Positions 1 to 7,478 are shown, counted from the stretch's first letter. The stretch: DNA of 64,000 nt from Thermocrinis ruber (GCF_000512735.1 NZ_CP007028.1:1054001-1118000); one strand, 5' to 3'. Translations and numbers: made by a program. Notes: generated by a model not told the origin, from the sequence alone.

Positions 1-146
1 CCCCTTGCTATAGGCTCCGCGTAGGAGCTTACCCTTGCCTGCCTCTGATACCTTAGATACTGTGGTATTGCCAAGGATGCCAAGATGGCTATGATGGCTA
101 TAACTACAAGCAACTCAATTAGGGTGAAACCCTTCTGTTGCCTCAT
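1..146 (-). CDS. Type IV pilin / pseudopilin, N-terminal part (runs off the window)
   Basis: Only the first 48 codons are in the window. Reading the minus strand from the ATG ending at 146 gives a classic class III signal: a short basic leader MRQQKG, then FTLIELLVVIAIIAILA. The G/F prepilin peptidase site is followed by Glu at position 5 of the mature protein and a long hydrophobic helix, then IPQYLRYQRQAR. GGAGGT lies about 6 bases before the ATG. The family forms type IV pili or type II secretion pseudopili after cleavage and methylation by PilD. The C-terminal part is needed to tell PilA from GspG/H. Its leader contains an unusual dyad (172-198). Confidence 0.9.
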   Translation of the reverse strand, partial: MRQQKGFTLIELLVVIAIIAILASLAIPQYLRYQRQARVSSYAEPIAR

Positions 147-155
147 GGCTAAACC

Positions 156-285
156 TCCCATAGAGTTTTTTCCCTCCCGGGACCGGTCCCATAGAGGGTT
201 AGGTTTAATTTTATTCCAGACAAAACAAAAATCAAAGCTTCACAGATGCTTCACAAAAACTCCCTATATTATATTCTCTATGGGA
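156..285. repeat. Three copies of TCCCATAGAG in a divergent intergenic region
   Basis: TCCCATAGAG occurs at 156-165 and 187-196, and in inverted form (CTCTATGGGA) at 276-285. The last copy overlaps the start codon of the gene at 280, and the first lies just upstream of the pilin ribosome site. All three copies are exact 10-mers within 130 bp between divergent genes, so a shared regulator site is possible; no known regulator is recognised. Confidence 0.5.
172..198. promoter_or_regulatory. Nested dyad in the pilin leader
   Basis: A perfect 12-bp palindrome, GGGACCGGTCCC, lies at 179-190. Outer arms CCCTC (172-176) and GAGGG (194-198) extend it. No T-run follows the hairpin in either transcription direction, so it does not look like a terminator. 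In the pilin transcript (minus strand) it would form a strong 5' UTR hairpin; as DNA it could be an operator. Confidence 0.45.
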
Positions 286-570
286 GACATTACCAAGGCG
301 GGCTCAAACAGAGGAGACCTTGAGAGGGAGCTGGAAGATATTCTCCGCTTTGCTAAAATGACCTATCAGAGATATGTTTTAACCATAGAGGACTACACGC
401 GGGAAGAGTTGGAGGGCGATTTGAAGGAATACACACTACAGCTTGAAAACTTTGTTGCCCCTCTTCTGGAAAGGGCTGAAGAAGAGGGGTTAGAGGATAT
501 TGCCGAAGAGATAGAGGGCTATTACAAAAGGCTTATTGATGCAATAAAGCAAAGGCTTTTGGAGATATGA
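280..570 (+). CDS. Small acidic helical protein of unknown function
   Basis: Starting at the ATG at 280 this codes for 96 residues. A longer open frame upstream runs antisense through the pilin gene and is not credible. The protein is mostly charged helix (ELEDILRFAKMTYQRY, EEGLEDIAEEIEGYYKRL) with no membrane segment or Cys motif. TATATT at 265-270 ends nine bases before the ATG, so the transcript may be leaderless. Its stop overlaps the rlmB start (ATGA), which implies translational coupling. No family is recognised; it is probably a conserved Aquificales hypothetical protein. Confidence 0.7.
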   Translation: MGDITKAGSNRGDLERELEDILRFAKMTYQRYVLTIEDYTREELEGDLKEYTLQLENFVAPLLERAEEEGLEDIAEEIEGYYKRLIDAIKQRLLEI

Positions 571-1292
571 TCGTTTATGGTAAAAATCCCATTTTAGAAG
601 CCCTCAGGGCAAACAGACCCATTGAAAAGGTTTTGGTAGCCCATGACGGACATCCTCCCCATCAGGTGGTAAAGCTCTGCAAAGAAAAGGGAATAAAGAT
701 CCAAAGGGTGCCAAGGCAGAAAATTGAAGAGCTCGCTGGCACAAAAAAGACGCAGGGAATTGTTGCCATTATCAGCCCTGTACCCTTGGTTCCTCCAGAG
801 GAACTTTTTAAAAAAGCCTTTGAGAAGAACAGTTTCTTTCTGGTTTTGGATCACATAACGGACCCACAGAACGCGGGAAATCTCATAAGGACCTGCGAGG
901 TTTTCGGTGGGGTTGGAGTGCTTTTGCCCAAAGACCGGAGCTTTCCCATAAATCAAACGGCGGTAAAGGCAAGCTCCGGTGCGGTTTTTCACCTTACCTT
1001 TAGCAGGGTGCCAAGCCTAAGGAGGGCTCTGGAAGAGTTTCAAAGAATGGGTGGCTCTGTGGTGGTTGTAGAAAGAGGAGGAGAGGACATAAGGAGGGTG
1101 CGATTTCCTATGCCCTGTGCCTTGGTGCTTGGTTCAGAGGGAGAGGGCGTCTCCAAAAGCGTCCTTGAGAGGGCAGACCTGGTGGTCTCCATTCCCATGG
1201 TGGGCAAACTCAACTCCTTGAACGTGTCCTCCGCTGGTGCCATTGCCATGTGGGAGGTCTTTAAGGCTTGCGGACTGAATAGAGAAGATTAA
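567..1292 (+). CDS. rlmB: 23S rRNA 2'-O-methyltransferase, TrmH/SpoU family (RlmB type)
   Basis: The 241-residue protein has a short N-terminal substrate-binding domain (IVYGKNPILEALRANRPIEK) and a C-terminal SPOUT knot domain. Family motifs are visible: DPQNAGNLIRTCEVFG (motif 1), ALVLGSEGEGVS (motif 2) and IPMVGKLNSLNVSSAGAIAM (motif 3). RlmB methylates the 2'-OH of G2251 in the 23S peptidyl-transferase loop using S-adenosylmethionine, and the length is normal for that family. A tRNA-acting TrmH paralogue cannot be fully excluded. The start overlaps the preceding gene by 4 nt. Confidence 0.9.
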   Translation: MIVYGKNPILEALRANRPIEKVLVAHDGHPPHQVVKLCKEKGIKIQRVPRQKIEELAGTKKTQGIVAIISPVPLVPPEELFKKAFEKNSFFLVLDHITDPQNAGNLIRTCEVFGGVGVLLPKDRSFPINQTAVKASSGAVFHLTFSRVPSLRRALEEFQRMGGSVVVVERGGEDIRRVRFPMPCALVLGSEGEGVSKSVLERADLVVSIPMVGKLNSLNVSSAGAIAMWEVFKACGLNRED

Positions 1293-1303
1293 CTTAATTT
1301 CTT

Positions 1304-2272
1304 ATGCTTACCTTTGAAATTGCCAAAGAGGAGACCCTAAGCCCTAAGGATATAAAGGAACTTCAGGAAGAAATAAGGTCCTTAGCAAGGCAAAAGAACG
1401 CAGTGATCCTTGCCCATTACTACCAAAGACCGGAGGTGCAGGACATTGCGGACTTTGTGGGAGATTCCTTAGAGCTTTCCAGAAAGGCAAGCCAAACGGA
1501 TGCAGACATTATCCTTTTCTGCGGAGTTAGGTTTATGTGCGAAACCGCAAAGATCCTGAACCCCACAAAGAAGGTACTACACCCAAACCCAGAATCAGGC
1601 TGTCCTATGGCGGACATGATAAGACCCGAGCAGGTTTTAAAGCTAAAGGAACAGCATCCCGACGGCGAGGTGGTAGCTTACGTGAATACCTCTGCGGATG
1701 TAAAGGCGGTGTCCGACGTGTGCGTCACATCAGCCAATGCGATAAAAGTTGTCCAAAAGTTGCAGAGCAAAAAGATCATATTCATCCCAGACCAAGCCTT
1801 GGGCAATTGGGTAAAAAAACATGTGCCCGATAAGGAGTTTGTTATATGGCAGGGTTTTTGTCCTCCACACTTTGAATTTACCGCTAAAGAGTTGGAAAGG
1901 CTAAAGCAACAGTTCCCAGATGCTAAAGTGGCGGTACATCCCGAGTGCCACCCCAAAGTCATTGAAATGGCAGACTTTGTGGGCTCCACCTCCCAGATCA
2001 TAAACTACGCCACCACCTGCGATTCAGACAGGGTTATTGTCATCACGGAGGTAGGTTTAAAGCATACCCTTATTAAGAAAAACCCTAACAAGGAGTATAT
2101 ATTCCCCCAATCTATGAACTACTGCGGAACTGTGTATTGTTGCACCATGAAGGCTATAACACTGCCCTTGGTTTACAAAACCCTAAAGGAGGAAATAAAC
2201 GAAGTAGTACTGGACGAGGAAATAATAGCCAAGGCAAGAAGACCCTTAGAGAGGATGCTTGAGCTGTCTTAA
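1304..2272 (+). CDS. nadA: Quinolinate synthase A
   Basis: This enzyme condenses iminoaspartate with dihydroxyacetone phosphate to make quinolinate for NAD, using a [4Fe-4S] cluster. At 322 residues it has the usual length for the shorter NadA type. The three conserved cluster Cys are visible in SGCPMADM, WQGFCPPH and near the C-terminus in CCTMKAI. The N-terminal AHYYQRPEVQDIADFVGDS motif is also diagnostic. It follows rlmB by 11 nt and has no clear ribosome site. Confidence 0.96.
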   Translation: MLTFEIAKEETLSPKDIKELQEEIRSLARQKNAVILAHYYQRPEVQDIADFVGDSLELSRKASQTDADIILFCGVRFMCETAKILNPTKKVLHPNPESGCPMADMIRPEQVLKLKEQHPDGEVVAYVNTSADVKAVSDVCVTSANAIKVVQKLQSKKIIFIPDQALGNWVKKHVPDKEFVIWQGFCPPHFEFTAKELERLKQQFPDAKVAVHPECHPKVIEMADFVGSTSQIINYATTCDSDRVIVITEVGLKHTLIKKNPNKEYIFPQSMNYCGTVYCCTMKAITLPLVYKTLKEEINEVVLDEEIIAKARRPLERMLELS

Positions 2273-2275
2273 GCT

Positions 2276-2281
2276 TATAAT
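2276..2281 (+). promoter_or_regulatory. -10 box for glmU (leaderless type)
   Basis: TATAAT ends six bases before the glmU ATG, so transcription should start at or next to the A of the start codon. No convincing -35 is visible. Confidence 0.55.
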
Positions 2282-2287
2282 TTTTCC

Positions 2288-3676
2288 ATGCGAGCTTTGA
2301 TCCTTGCGGCGGGGTTGGGGAGTAGGTTCAAAAGCCAGAAGGCAAAAGTTCTGCACACCATCCTTGGCAAGCCCATGCTCTGGTATGTGCTACGCACCTT
2401 GAGGGAGTTGAACTTTCGGGAAATCGGCGTGGTGGTTGGTCATCAGGCGGAGGAGGTAAAAAAGGTCTTTGAGGGAGAGGAGGGCATCTTTTTCTTTCAT
2501 CAAGGAAACCCAAAGGGTGGTACCGCGGATGCAGTGCTCTCTGCCCTGGACTTTTGGAGGGATTACCAAGATTACCTTTTGGTGATAAACGGCGACAGCC
2601 CTTTGGTGAAAGTTCAAACCATAAAGAACATGCAAAGATACATACACTTGGTGGAGGAATATGAGAACATAAAATTAAGTGCCTTGCTACTGTCGGGCTT
2701 TCTTCCGGATCCAACGGGCTATGGCAGGGTTGTAAAGGACCAGGGCGGGAATGTGATAAAAATAGTGGAGGAAAAAGATGCTACCATTGAAGAAAAGCAG
2801 ATCAGGGAGATAAACGGCGGTGTGTATTTCTTTTACTGTCCTCATCTTTTGGATGTGATCTTTTCCATACAGCCCAGCCCAAAGAGTGGAGAGTTATACC
2901 TAACAGAGGCAATAGCCTTAATGCACAAAAAAGGTTATGTAGTTAGGAGCTTTATGGCGGAGGATCAGGCGGAGGTCATGGGTGTCAACAACCGATGGGA
3001 GCTTGCCATTGCAGAAAACGTGATAAGATTGAGGATTTTAGAAAGGCTTGCAGTAGAAGGCAACACCATCCATCAGCCAGAAACCGTATGGATAGAGCCC
3101 TCCGTGGTGCTTGAGGGGGAGGTGGAAATAGAGCCGGGCGTAGCCCTAAGAGGAAACACAAAAATAGGCAAAGGGGTGCGTATAGGTAGGGGAAGCGTCA
3201 TAGAAAACTCAGTGGTGGAAGAGGGCGCAATCATAGAGCCCTACAGCATTATTAGAGATTCTCACATCAAGAGCGGTGCCATCGTAGGACCCTTTGCCCA
3301 TATCAGAAATCACTCCGTGATAGGGGAGGGCTCCCACATAGGAAACTTTGTGGAGGTTAAAGCCTCCGAGATTGGTAGCCATGTAAATGCTAAGCATTTG
3401 GCATACATAGGTGATGCCCAAATAGGCGATCGCACCAACATAGGGGCGGGAGTGGTCTTTGCCAACTACGACGGAAAGCAAAAGCACCGGAGTAAGGTAG
3501 GTCAGAATGCCTTCATAGGTAGCAACTCCCTCATAATTGCACCCATCACCCTCGGCAACTACTCCTACATTGCGGGAGGTTCGGTCATCAACAAGAACAT
3601 AGAAGAGGGAGACTTGGCTATTGCAAGGGCAAGGCTTAGGATATTGAAGGGTAAGGGTAAAGAAAAGCTTTTGTAA
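2288..3676 (+). CDS. glmU: Bifunctional UDP-GlcNAc pyrophosphorylase / GlcN-1-P acetyltransferase
   Basis: GlmU makes UDP-GlcNAc, the precursor of peptidoglycan and lipid A, and of the amino sugars likely used by the Pel operon. The N-terminal half is a nucleotidyltransferase with LILAAGLGSRFKSQKAKVLH, where Gly-rich loop and Lys are conserved. The C-terminal half is a left-handed beta-helix of hexapeptide repeats (IGKGVRIGRGSVIENSVV and following), with the acetyltransferase active-site region near GAGVVFANYDGKQKHRS. The 462 residues match the family. Transcription probably starts at the ATG itself. Confidence 0.97.
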   Translation: MRALILAAGLGSRFKSQKAKVLHTILGKPMLWYVLRTLRELNFREIGVVVGHQAEEVKKVFEGEEGIFFFHQGNPKGGTADAVLSALDFWRDYQDYLLVINGDSPLVKVQTIKNMQRYIHLVEEYENIKLSALLLSGFLPDPTGYGRVVKDQGGNVIKIVEEKDATIEEKQIREINGGVYFFYCPHLLDVIFSIQPSPKSGELYLTEAIALMHKKGYVVRSFMAEDQAEVMGVNNRWELAIAENVIRLRILERLAVEGNTIHQPETVWIEPSVVLEGEVEIEPGVALRGNTKIGKGVRIGRGSVIENSVVEEGAIIEPYSIIRDSHIKSGAIVGPFAHIRNHSVIGEGSHIGNFVEVKASEIGSHVNAKHLAYIGDAQIGDRTNIGAGVVFANYDGKQKHRSKVGQNAFIGSNSLIIAPITLGNYSYIAGGSVINKNIEEGDLAIARARLRILKGKGKEKLL

Positions 3677-3678
3677 TG

Positions 3679-3752
3679 TGAGCCGGGAGGGATTTGAACC
3701 CTCGACCCACGGATTAAAAGTCCGTTGCTCTACCAGGCTGAGCTACCGGCTC
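3679..3752 (-). tRNA. tRNA-Lys (anticodon UUU)
   Basis: The minus strand folds as a complete cloverleaf. The acceptor stem is GAGCCGG with CCGGCTC, the anticodon stem is CGGAC/GTCCG around loop CTTTTAA (anticodon TTT), and the T-arm contains GGTTCGAATCC. The discriminator base is A and CCA is not encoded. It converges on glmU, leaving only two bases after that gene's stop codon. Confidence 0.96.
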
Positions 3753-3763
3753 TGGGATTATTC

Positions 3764-3771
3764 ATTATAAT
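3764..3771. promoter_or_regulatory. Palindromic -10 box shared by tRNA-Lys and the aldolase gene
   Basis: ATTATAAT is its own reverse complement, so TATAAT reads on both strands (3766-3771 plus, 3769-3764 minus). Seven bases separate it from the aldolase ATG on the right, and about eleven from the tRNA 5' end on the left. One element can therefore serve two divergent promoters. Confidence 0.6.
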
Positions 3772-3778
3772 ACAAAAA

Positions 3779-4318
3779 ATGCTGTATTACAAGCTAAAAA
3801 TTATCAAAGCAGGACAACTTTTGTACAAAGAAGGGCTTGTAGATGCAAGGGCGGGAAACATTTCCATAAGGTTGGATGGGAGGGTTTTAATAACCAGAAC
3901 GGGTAGGTATGTGGGAGAACTCTCTTTGGAGGACATAATAGAACTGCCCCTGTACGGCAAAAGCGTCCTTGAGAATAGGGCATCCTCTGAGTGGGTGGTG
4001 CACAGAGAAATATACCTGCAAACTTCCCACAGGGCGGTGGTCCATGCCCATCCACCAAAGGCGGTAATCCTTTCCATGTCTTTGGATCGCATAGAACCCA
4101 TTGATTCGGAGGGAAAAGCCCTGTTAGGTAGCGTAAAAGTACTGCCCGATTATCCTTCGGGTAGCCTTGAACTTGCCCGTGCGGTCTCAGAAGAACTAAA
4201 AAATTCAAAACTTGTGGTGGTAAGGGGACACGGCGTCTTTTCCGTAGGCAACGATCCCTTGGAGGGCTACAGTCTTATTTCTGTTTTGGAAAGGTCCTGC
4301 CAGATTTTGCTAAGTTAA
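3779..4318 (+). CDS. Class II aldolase/adducin family protein (fuculose-phosphate aldolase-like)
   Basis: The 179-residue protein starts at the ATG at 3779, seven bases after a TATAAT; the longer open frame begins inside the tRNA gene and is rejected. Family landmarks are the ARAGNISIR motif, the catalytic-acid region ASSEWVVHREIY, and zinc ligands in VVHAHPP and RGHGVF. Such enzymes cleave sugar or deoxysugar 1-phosphates to dihydroxyacetone phosphate and an aldehyde. Possible roles are fuculose-1-P or 5-deoxyribulose-1-P cleavage; sequence alone does not decide. It overlaps the convergent DUF29 gene by 9 nt. Confidence 0.85.
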   Translation: MLYYKLKIIKAGQLLYKEGLVDARAGNISIRLDGRVLITRTGRYVGELSLEDIIELPLYGKSVLENRASSEWVVHREIYLQTSHRAVVHAHPPKAVILSMSLDRIEPIDSEGKALLGSVKVLPDYPSGSLELARAVSEELKNSKLVVVRGHGVFSVGNDPLEGYSLISVLERSCQILLS

Positions 4319-4828
4319 TCCCACCCAAGGTTTATATTTCATCACCTGTTCAAAGGTGTATGGGTACTCTTTAGGAAAGTCATTTTTTGTGGGCATTTTA
4401 CCCTTAAAGTATGTTTCTATAAATCTTTTGCTTTTTGGTTCTTCAAGCCAGTCTATGAGATCAAGAACCGCCATCTCCCAAGCTTTTTGTAGTACTTCTT
4501 TTTCTTGGGCTCGCTTTCTTAAAGAAGGGCTATCTTCAAAAATTCTTCTTAACTCCCTCCTTGCTGAATTGATGCTCTGAACCCAGTTATTTCCCATGTA
4601 GGGGATATACCTAAAGTTTTCCCACTTGTAAAGATGTTCCATAATTCGTGCCATCTGGCTGATTACAGTGCTAAACAGGCTTTTTCCCATATCCTCCAAC
4701 TCCTCTTGCAAATGTTCCCAGTCTAAAAGCTCGTACTCTTTGCTTTTCAAAAGTTTGAGATTCTCCAGCAACCAAAGGTAGAAATCTTTTTCGTAAAGCT
4801 CTTTTAAGCTTTTGGCCTTTAGTTCCAT
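4310..4828 (-). CDS. DUF29 family protein
   Basis: The 172-residue protein matches the DUF29 pattern seen mostly in Cyanobacteria and Aquificales: an N-terminal YEKDFYLWLLENLKLL stretch, then the signature LDWEHLQEELEDMGKS and SQMARIMEHLYKWE. The rest is largely helical, with SWxx-type aromatic residues and a C-terminal PKEYPYTFEQVM. No catalytic residues or function are known for the family. Members are often multicopy in these genomes. It converges on the aldolase gene with a 9-nt overlap. Confidence 0.8.
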   Translation of the reverse strand: MELKAKSLKELYEKDFYLWLLENLKLLKSKEYELLDWEHLQEELEDMGKSLFSTVISQMARIMEHLYKWENFRYIPYMGNNWVQSINSARRELRRIFEDSPSLRKRAQEKEVLQKAWEMAVLDLIDWLEEPKSKRFIETYFKGKMPTKNDFPKEYPYTFEQVMKYKPWVGLT

Positions 4829-4885
4829 GAGCTTTAAATATAAGCCAAACTTCAGGGATATTTGCCCTTCATTACGAGGAAGCTG

Positions 4886-4894
4886 TAATATATT
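4886..4894 (+). promoter_or_regulatory. -10-like box for coaE
   Basis: TAATATATT lies immediately upstream of the coaE ATG (4898), which would give a leaderless or nearly leaderless transcript. Confidence 0.4.
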
Positions 4895-4897
4895 CTA

Positions 4898-5503
4898 ATG
4901 CTCAAGATAGCCCTAACTGGCAACATAGGTTCTGGAAAATCCACGGTGGCGGAGTTTTTCAAGGAGTGCGGTTTTTATGTCTTTGATGCAGACCGAATAA
5001 TAAAGGGATTTTATGAAGAGAGGGGAAAGGTGTACGAAGAGGTTCTGAAAGCCTTTGGGAATGAAATATTAGACCAAGGGGGAAACATAAACACAAAAAA
5101 GCTTGCGGACATTGTGTTTGCAGACAGAGAAAAGCTATTGCTTTTGGAAAGGATCACCCACTCTGCCCTTTATGAGCGATTGGAGGAGGAGTTTAAAAAA
5201 CTTCCCGAGCACGCTATAGCAGTGGTGGAGGCATCCTTGGTTCTGGAGAAAAAAACACAAGGCAGGTACGACTTTGTGGTTTTGGTTTATGCACCCTATG
5301 AGATTTGCAAACAGAGGGTCCTCGCCAAAGGTATGTCTTTGGAGGACTTTGAGAGAAGGTGGCAAAAGCAACTTCCACCTGAAGAGAAGCTAAAAAAAGC
5401 CCACTATGTGATAGACAACAGCCAAAGCCTTGAAAGGACAAGGGAGAGGGTCCGTGAGTTGTGTAAAGTCTTTAGGAACCTTGTCCTTTTTCAGAAAGGG
5501 TGA
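4898..5503 (+). CDS. coaE: Dephospho-CoA kinase
   Basis: CoaE phosphorylates the 3'-OH of dephospho-CoA in the last step of coenzyme A synthesis. The P-loop GNIGSGKSTV is at residues 8-17, followed by the CoaE-type DADRI motif and the lid region ERRWQKQLPPEEK. The 201 residues match the family. The 3' end overlaps the convergent ttuA gene by 32 nt. Confidence 0.95.
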   Translation: MLKIALTGNIGSGKSTVAEFFKECGFYVFDADRIIKGFYEERGKVYEEVLKAFGNEILDQGGNINTKKLADIVFADREKLLLLERITHSALYERLEEEFKKLPEHAIAVVEASLVLEKKTQGRYDFVVLVYAPYEICKQRVLAKGMSLEDFERRWQKQLPPEEKLKKAHYVIDNSQSLERTRERVRELCKVFRNLVLFQKG

Positions 5504-6386
5504 GCCTTTGTTTTAGCCTACAAACAGTGCATACGTCCCCAGAGGTGGGCTCACCACAAATGGAGCATGGCTTTAGCTCAAGTTTTTCTTCCCGCCTGAG
5601 AAGGGGCTGAACCTTTCTCAAAAACTCTAAGTAGAACCTAAGCTTGGTGCCGGGGCTCCTTTCCTCTATCTGAGAGAGCAAAAGCTTATACTCAATTGAA
5701 GAGGCACCCACCGAGTAGGGACATTCTTCCTCCACAAAGTCTATACCGGAAAGAAGGGCATACAGGGCACTTTCCTTCTCTGTAATAAGGCACAGTGGTT
5801 TTACCTTTTTCACAAAGCCGTTGCCCTCCTTTAAAACTGGATACTGCCTCCGCAGGTAGCCTAAGTTCCAAGAGAGGACGTTTCCCATGAGGGTGGCGCT
5901 CTCATCGTCCAAGTTGTGCCCTGTGGCGATCACCGAAAAACCAAGCTCTTTGGCGCTCTTGTTCATGTAATACCTTTTGAGATTTCCACACACAGAACAG
6001 GCAGGCCTTTTCTCTATCTCTTTTAGGGTTGGTATATCTTCCACCAAATCCTTGAGCCTTATTACATGCAGGGTCCTTCCTAAGCCCTGGGCAAACTTTT
6101 TAGCTTTTTCCTCCGATAGTTTGGAATACTCTCCTATGCCCAAGTTTATGTAGAGCCCATCCGCTTGGTAGCCGAGCTTATGGAGGGCATGCCAGAGGGA
6201 AAGGCTGTCCTTCCCACCAGATACCGCCACTAAAACCCTATCCTCTTTTGAAAACATTCTAAACTCTCTTATTGTCCTTTCCACCCTCCTTTCGAACCAC
6301 TCAATGTAATGCTCTTTGCACAGGGCAATCCTATGGTGGGGCAAATAAACAACCGCCTTTTGGGAACACTTAGCACACCTTTTCAT
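5472..6386 (-). CDS. ttuA: tRNA 2-thiolation enzyme, TtuA/TtcA family
   Basis: This 304-residue PP-loop ATPase has the SGGKDSLSLWHAL nucleotide motif. It carries zinc-binding Cys pairs at both ends (CAKCSQKAV near the N-terminus, CSICGEPTSGDVCTVC near the C-terminus) and a central ACSVCGNLKRYYM plus EEECPYS, the Cys set that holds a [4Fe-4S] cluster in TtuA. TtuA makes 2-thio-ribothymidine at tRNA position 54, which stabilises tRNA at high temperature, taking sulfur from the thiocarboxylated carrier TtuB. The adjacent gene encodes such a carrier. TtcA (C32 thiolation) is the alternative, but the double zinc fingers favour TtuA. Confidence 0.88.
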   Translation of the reverse strand: MKRCAKCSQKAVVYLPHHRIALCKEHYIEWFERRVERTIREFRMFSKEDRVLVAVSGGKDSLSLWHALHKLGYQADGLYINLGIGEYSKLSEEKAKKFAQGLGRTLHVIRLKDLVEDIPTLKEIEKRPACSVCGNLKRYYMNKSAKELGFSVIATGHNLDDESATLMGNVLSWNLGYLRRQYPVLKEGNGFVKKVKPLCLITEKESALYALLSGIDFVEEECPYSVGASSIEYKLLLSQIEERSPGTKLRFYLEFLRKVQPLLRREEKLELKPCSICGEPTSGDVCTVCRLKQRLTLSEKGQGS

Positions 6387-6404
6387 AAGTTTTTAATCTT
6401 AAAC

Positions 6405-6608
6405 CTACCCTCCCGAAATGGCATTTATCACCCGCACTTGGTCTCCCTCCTTTATGTAAAAGTCCTCCTCCACCACCTCTCCATTGACCACCACAAAGGC
6501 ATACTCCCTTGAAAGGTTCATAGCCTTTAAAAGGTCTTTTGCCTTTACCTTGTCCCCTTCAAACTCCAACTCTAACTCCTTTCCTCTGTACTGAACCCTC
6601 AGTTTCAT
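6405..6608 (-). CDS. ttuB: Ubiquitin-like sulfur carrier (TtuB/ThiS/MoaD fold)
   Basis: The 67-residue protein starts at the ATG ending at 6608; upstream extension would cross a regulatory dyad. It has a beta-grasp pattern and ends in the diagnostic Gly-Gly (VINAISGG), which is adenylated and converted to a thiocarboxylate. It sits 18 nt upstream of ttuA on the same strand, so the pair is best read as a tRNA thiolation operon. Such carriers can also feed thiamine or molybdopterin synthesis. The gene's upstream region is shared with the divergent sigma-54 enhancer. Confidence 0.85.
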   Translation of the reverse strand: MKLRVQYRGKELELEFEGDKVKAKDLLKAMNLSREYAFVVVNGEVVEEDFYIKEGDQVRVINAISGG

Positions 6609-6633
6609 AATGAATATTTTTACCCAAAAGACT

Positions 6634-6660
6634 GTTGCATCATATGTTGCAACATGCAAC
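6634..6660. promoter_or_regulatory. Putative enhancer (UAS) with overlapping dyads
   Basis: This site holds a perfect 12-bp palindrome ATGTTGCAACAT (6644-6655) and an overlapping inverted pair GTTGCAT (6634-6640) / ATGCAAC (6654-6660). It lies about 65-90 bp upstream of the -24 element, the usual distance for a bacterial enhancer-binding protein. A further direct repeat GTACCCTTTT occurs at 6674-6683 and 6715-6724. The likely ligand is the activator encoded at 7911. Confidence 0.6.
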
Positions 6661-6723
6661 GCAATCTAAAAGAGTACCCTTTTAAAAGCCTTGAAAATAA
6701 AGCCTTTTAAAACTGTACCCTTT

Positions 6724-6739
6724 TGGCATCATTTTTGCA
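6724..6739 (+). promoter_or_regulatory. Sigma-54 (-24/-12) promoter
   Basis: TGGCAT-N5-TTGCA, with GG (6725-6726) and GC (6737-6738) exactly one helical turn plus two apart as in RpoN promoters (consensus TGGCAC-N5-TTGCW). It lies about 40 bp before the first DUF2173 gene. Confidence 0.85.
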
Positions 6740-6777
6740 CGTATATTAAGTGAAAAACCTTTAAGGAGGTGTAAGCC

Positions 6778-7119
6778 ATGGCAACACTAAGCAAGCTCAA
6801 AGAGCTTATGTCCATACCCGGCGCTGTTGCAGCTGGGGAATTTGCAGATGATGGTAGGCTGATTGCCTACTACGGCAACATTGATGAGAAGTCTGCCGAG
6901 GTTGCAGCCATGATGTGCGCTGCCAACAAGCTCATGTTCAACATGCAGGCAAAGGGCTGGAGTGCATACACCGGTCAAGGGGGCTTTTACCCTGTATACG
7001 GCTTTGCGGTAGCCGGTGGAAAATACGCCGCCTGCATAATGGGCAATGTGGGTGTTTTTGTGGAGCTTGATAAGGCAGACTTTGACAAAACCTTTGAAGT
7101 ACTGTCCAAATACTTATAA
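6778..7119 (+). CDS. DUF2173 family protein, first copy
   Basis: The 113-residue protein is small, globular and lacks membrane segments. Typical features are GAVAAGEFADDGRLIAYYGN near the start, the MMCAAN motif, and a C-terminal GNVGVFVELD strand. The overall pattern resembles Roadblock/LC7-like folds, but no function is established for the family. The ribosome site AAGGAGGTG is near-perfect, suggesting strong expression. It is the first gene behind the sigma-54 promoter and is followed 15 nt later by a paralogue. Confidence 0.85.
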   Translation: MATLSKLKELMSIPGAVAAGEFADDGRLIAYYGNIDEKSAEVAAMMCAANKLMFNMQAKGWSAYTGQGGFYPVYGFAVAGGKYAACIMGNVGVFVELDKADFDKTFEVLSKYL

Positions 7120-7134
7120 AAGGAGGTGAGAGCC

Positions 7135-7470
7135 ATGGCAGACTTGGACAAACTCATGAGCGTAAAGGGCGTTTGGGCTGCGGGAGAGTTTTCTCCCGAT
7201 GGTAAGCTAATTGCCTACAAGGGCAACATATCCGAAGAGCACGCAGCTATGGCTGCGATGATGTGCGCCGCCAACACACTGATGGCAGAGATGCAAACGC
7301 AGGGCTGGACCGCCCTCTCTGGTCAAGAATGGACACCTCTGATAGGCTGGGCTGTGGCAGGTCCCAAGTATTCGGTTTGCGTGATAGGCAATGTGGGCGT
7401 CTTTGTTAACAACGACGAAGTGTCCTTTAACGAAGTCTTTAAGGTTTTAAGGGAAGTGGCAGGTAAGTAA
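7135..7470 (+). CDS. DUF2173 family protein, second copy
   Basis: This 111-residue paralogue of the preceding gene shares the KLMSV-GV-AAGEF opening, the AAMMCAAN motif and the GNVGVFV ending, so the two arose by tandem duplication. The ATG at 7135 is chosen because AAGGAGGTG sits just upstream with the same spacing as in the first copy; a GTG at 7126 overlaps that site. A hairpin terminator follows 9 bases after the stop. The two proteins could form a heteromer (inference). Confidence 0.85.
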   Translation: MADLDKLMSVKGVWAAGEFSPDGKLIAYKGNISEEHAAMAAMMCAANTLMAEMQTQGWTALSGQEWTPLIGWAVAGPKYSVCVIGNVGVFVNNDEVSFNEVFKVLREVAGK

Positions 7471-7478
7471 AGCCGTAC

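Noticed and set aside
172-198. Dyad as a transcription terminator
   Set aside because: No T-run follows the hairpin in either transcription direction.
85-279. Upstream extension of the gene at 280 back to an ATG at 85
   Set aside because: The extra 65 residues run antisense through the pilin start and leader, and do not look like protein; the ATG at 280 has its own -10-like box.
594-992. 132-codon minus-strand frame inside rlmB
   Set aside because: It lies wholly inside a confidently identified gene and has no ribosome site or recognisable domain.
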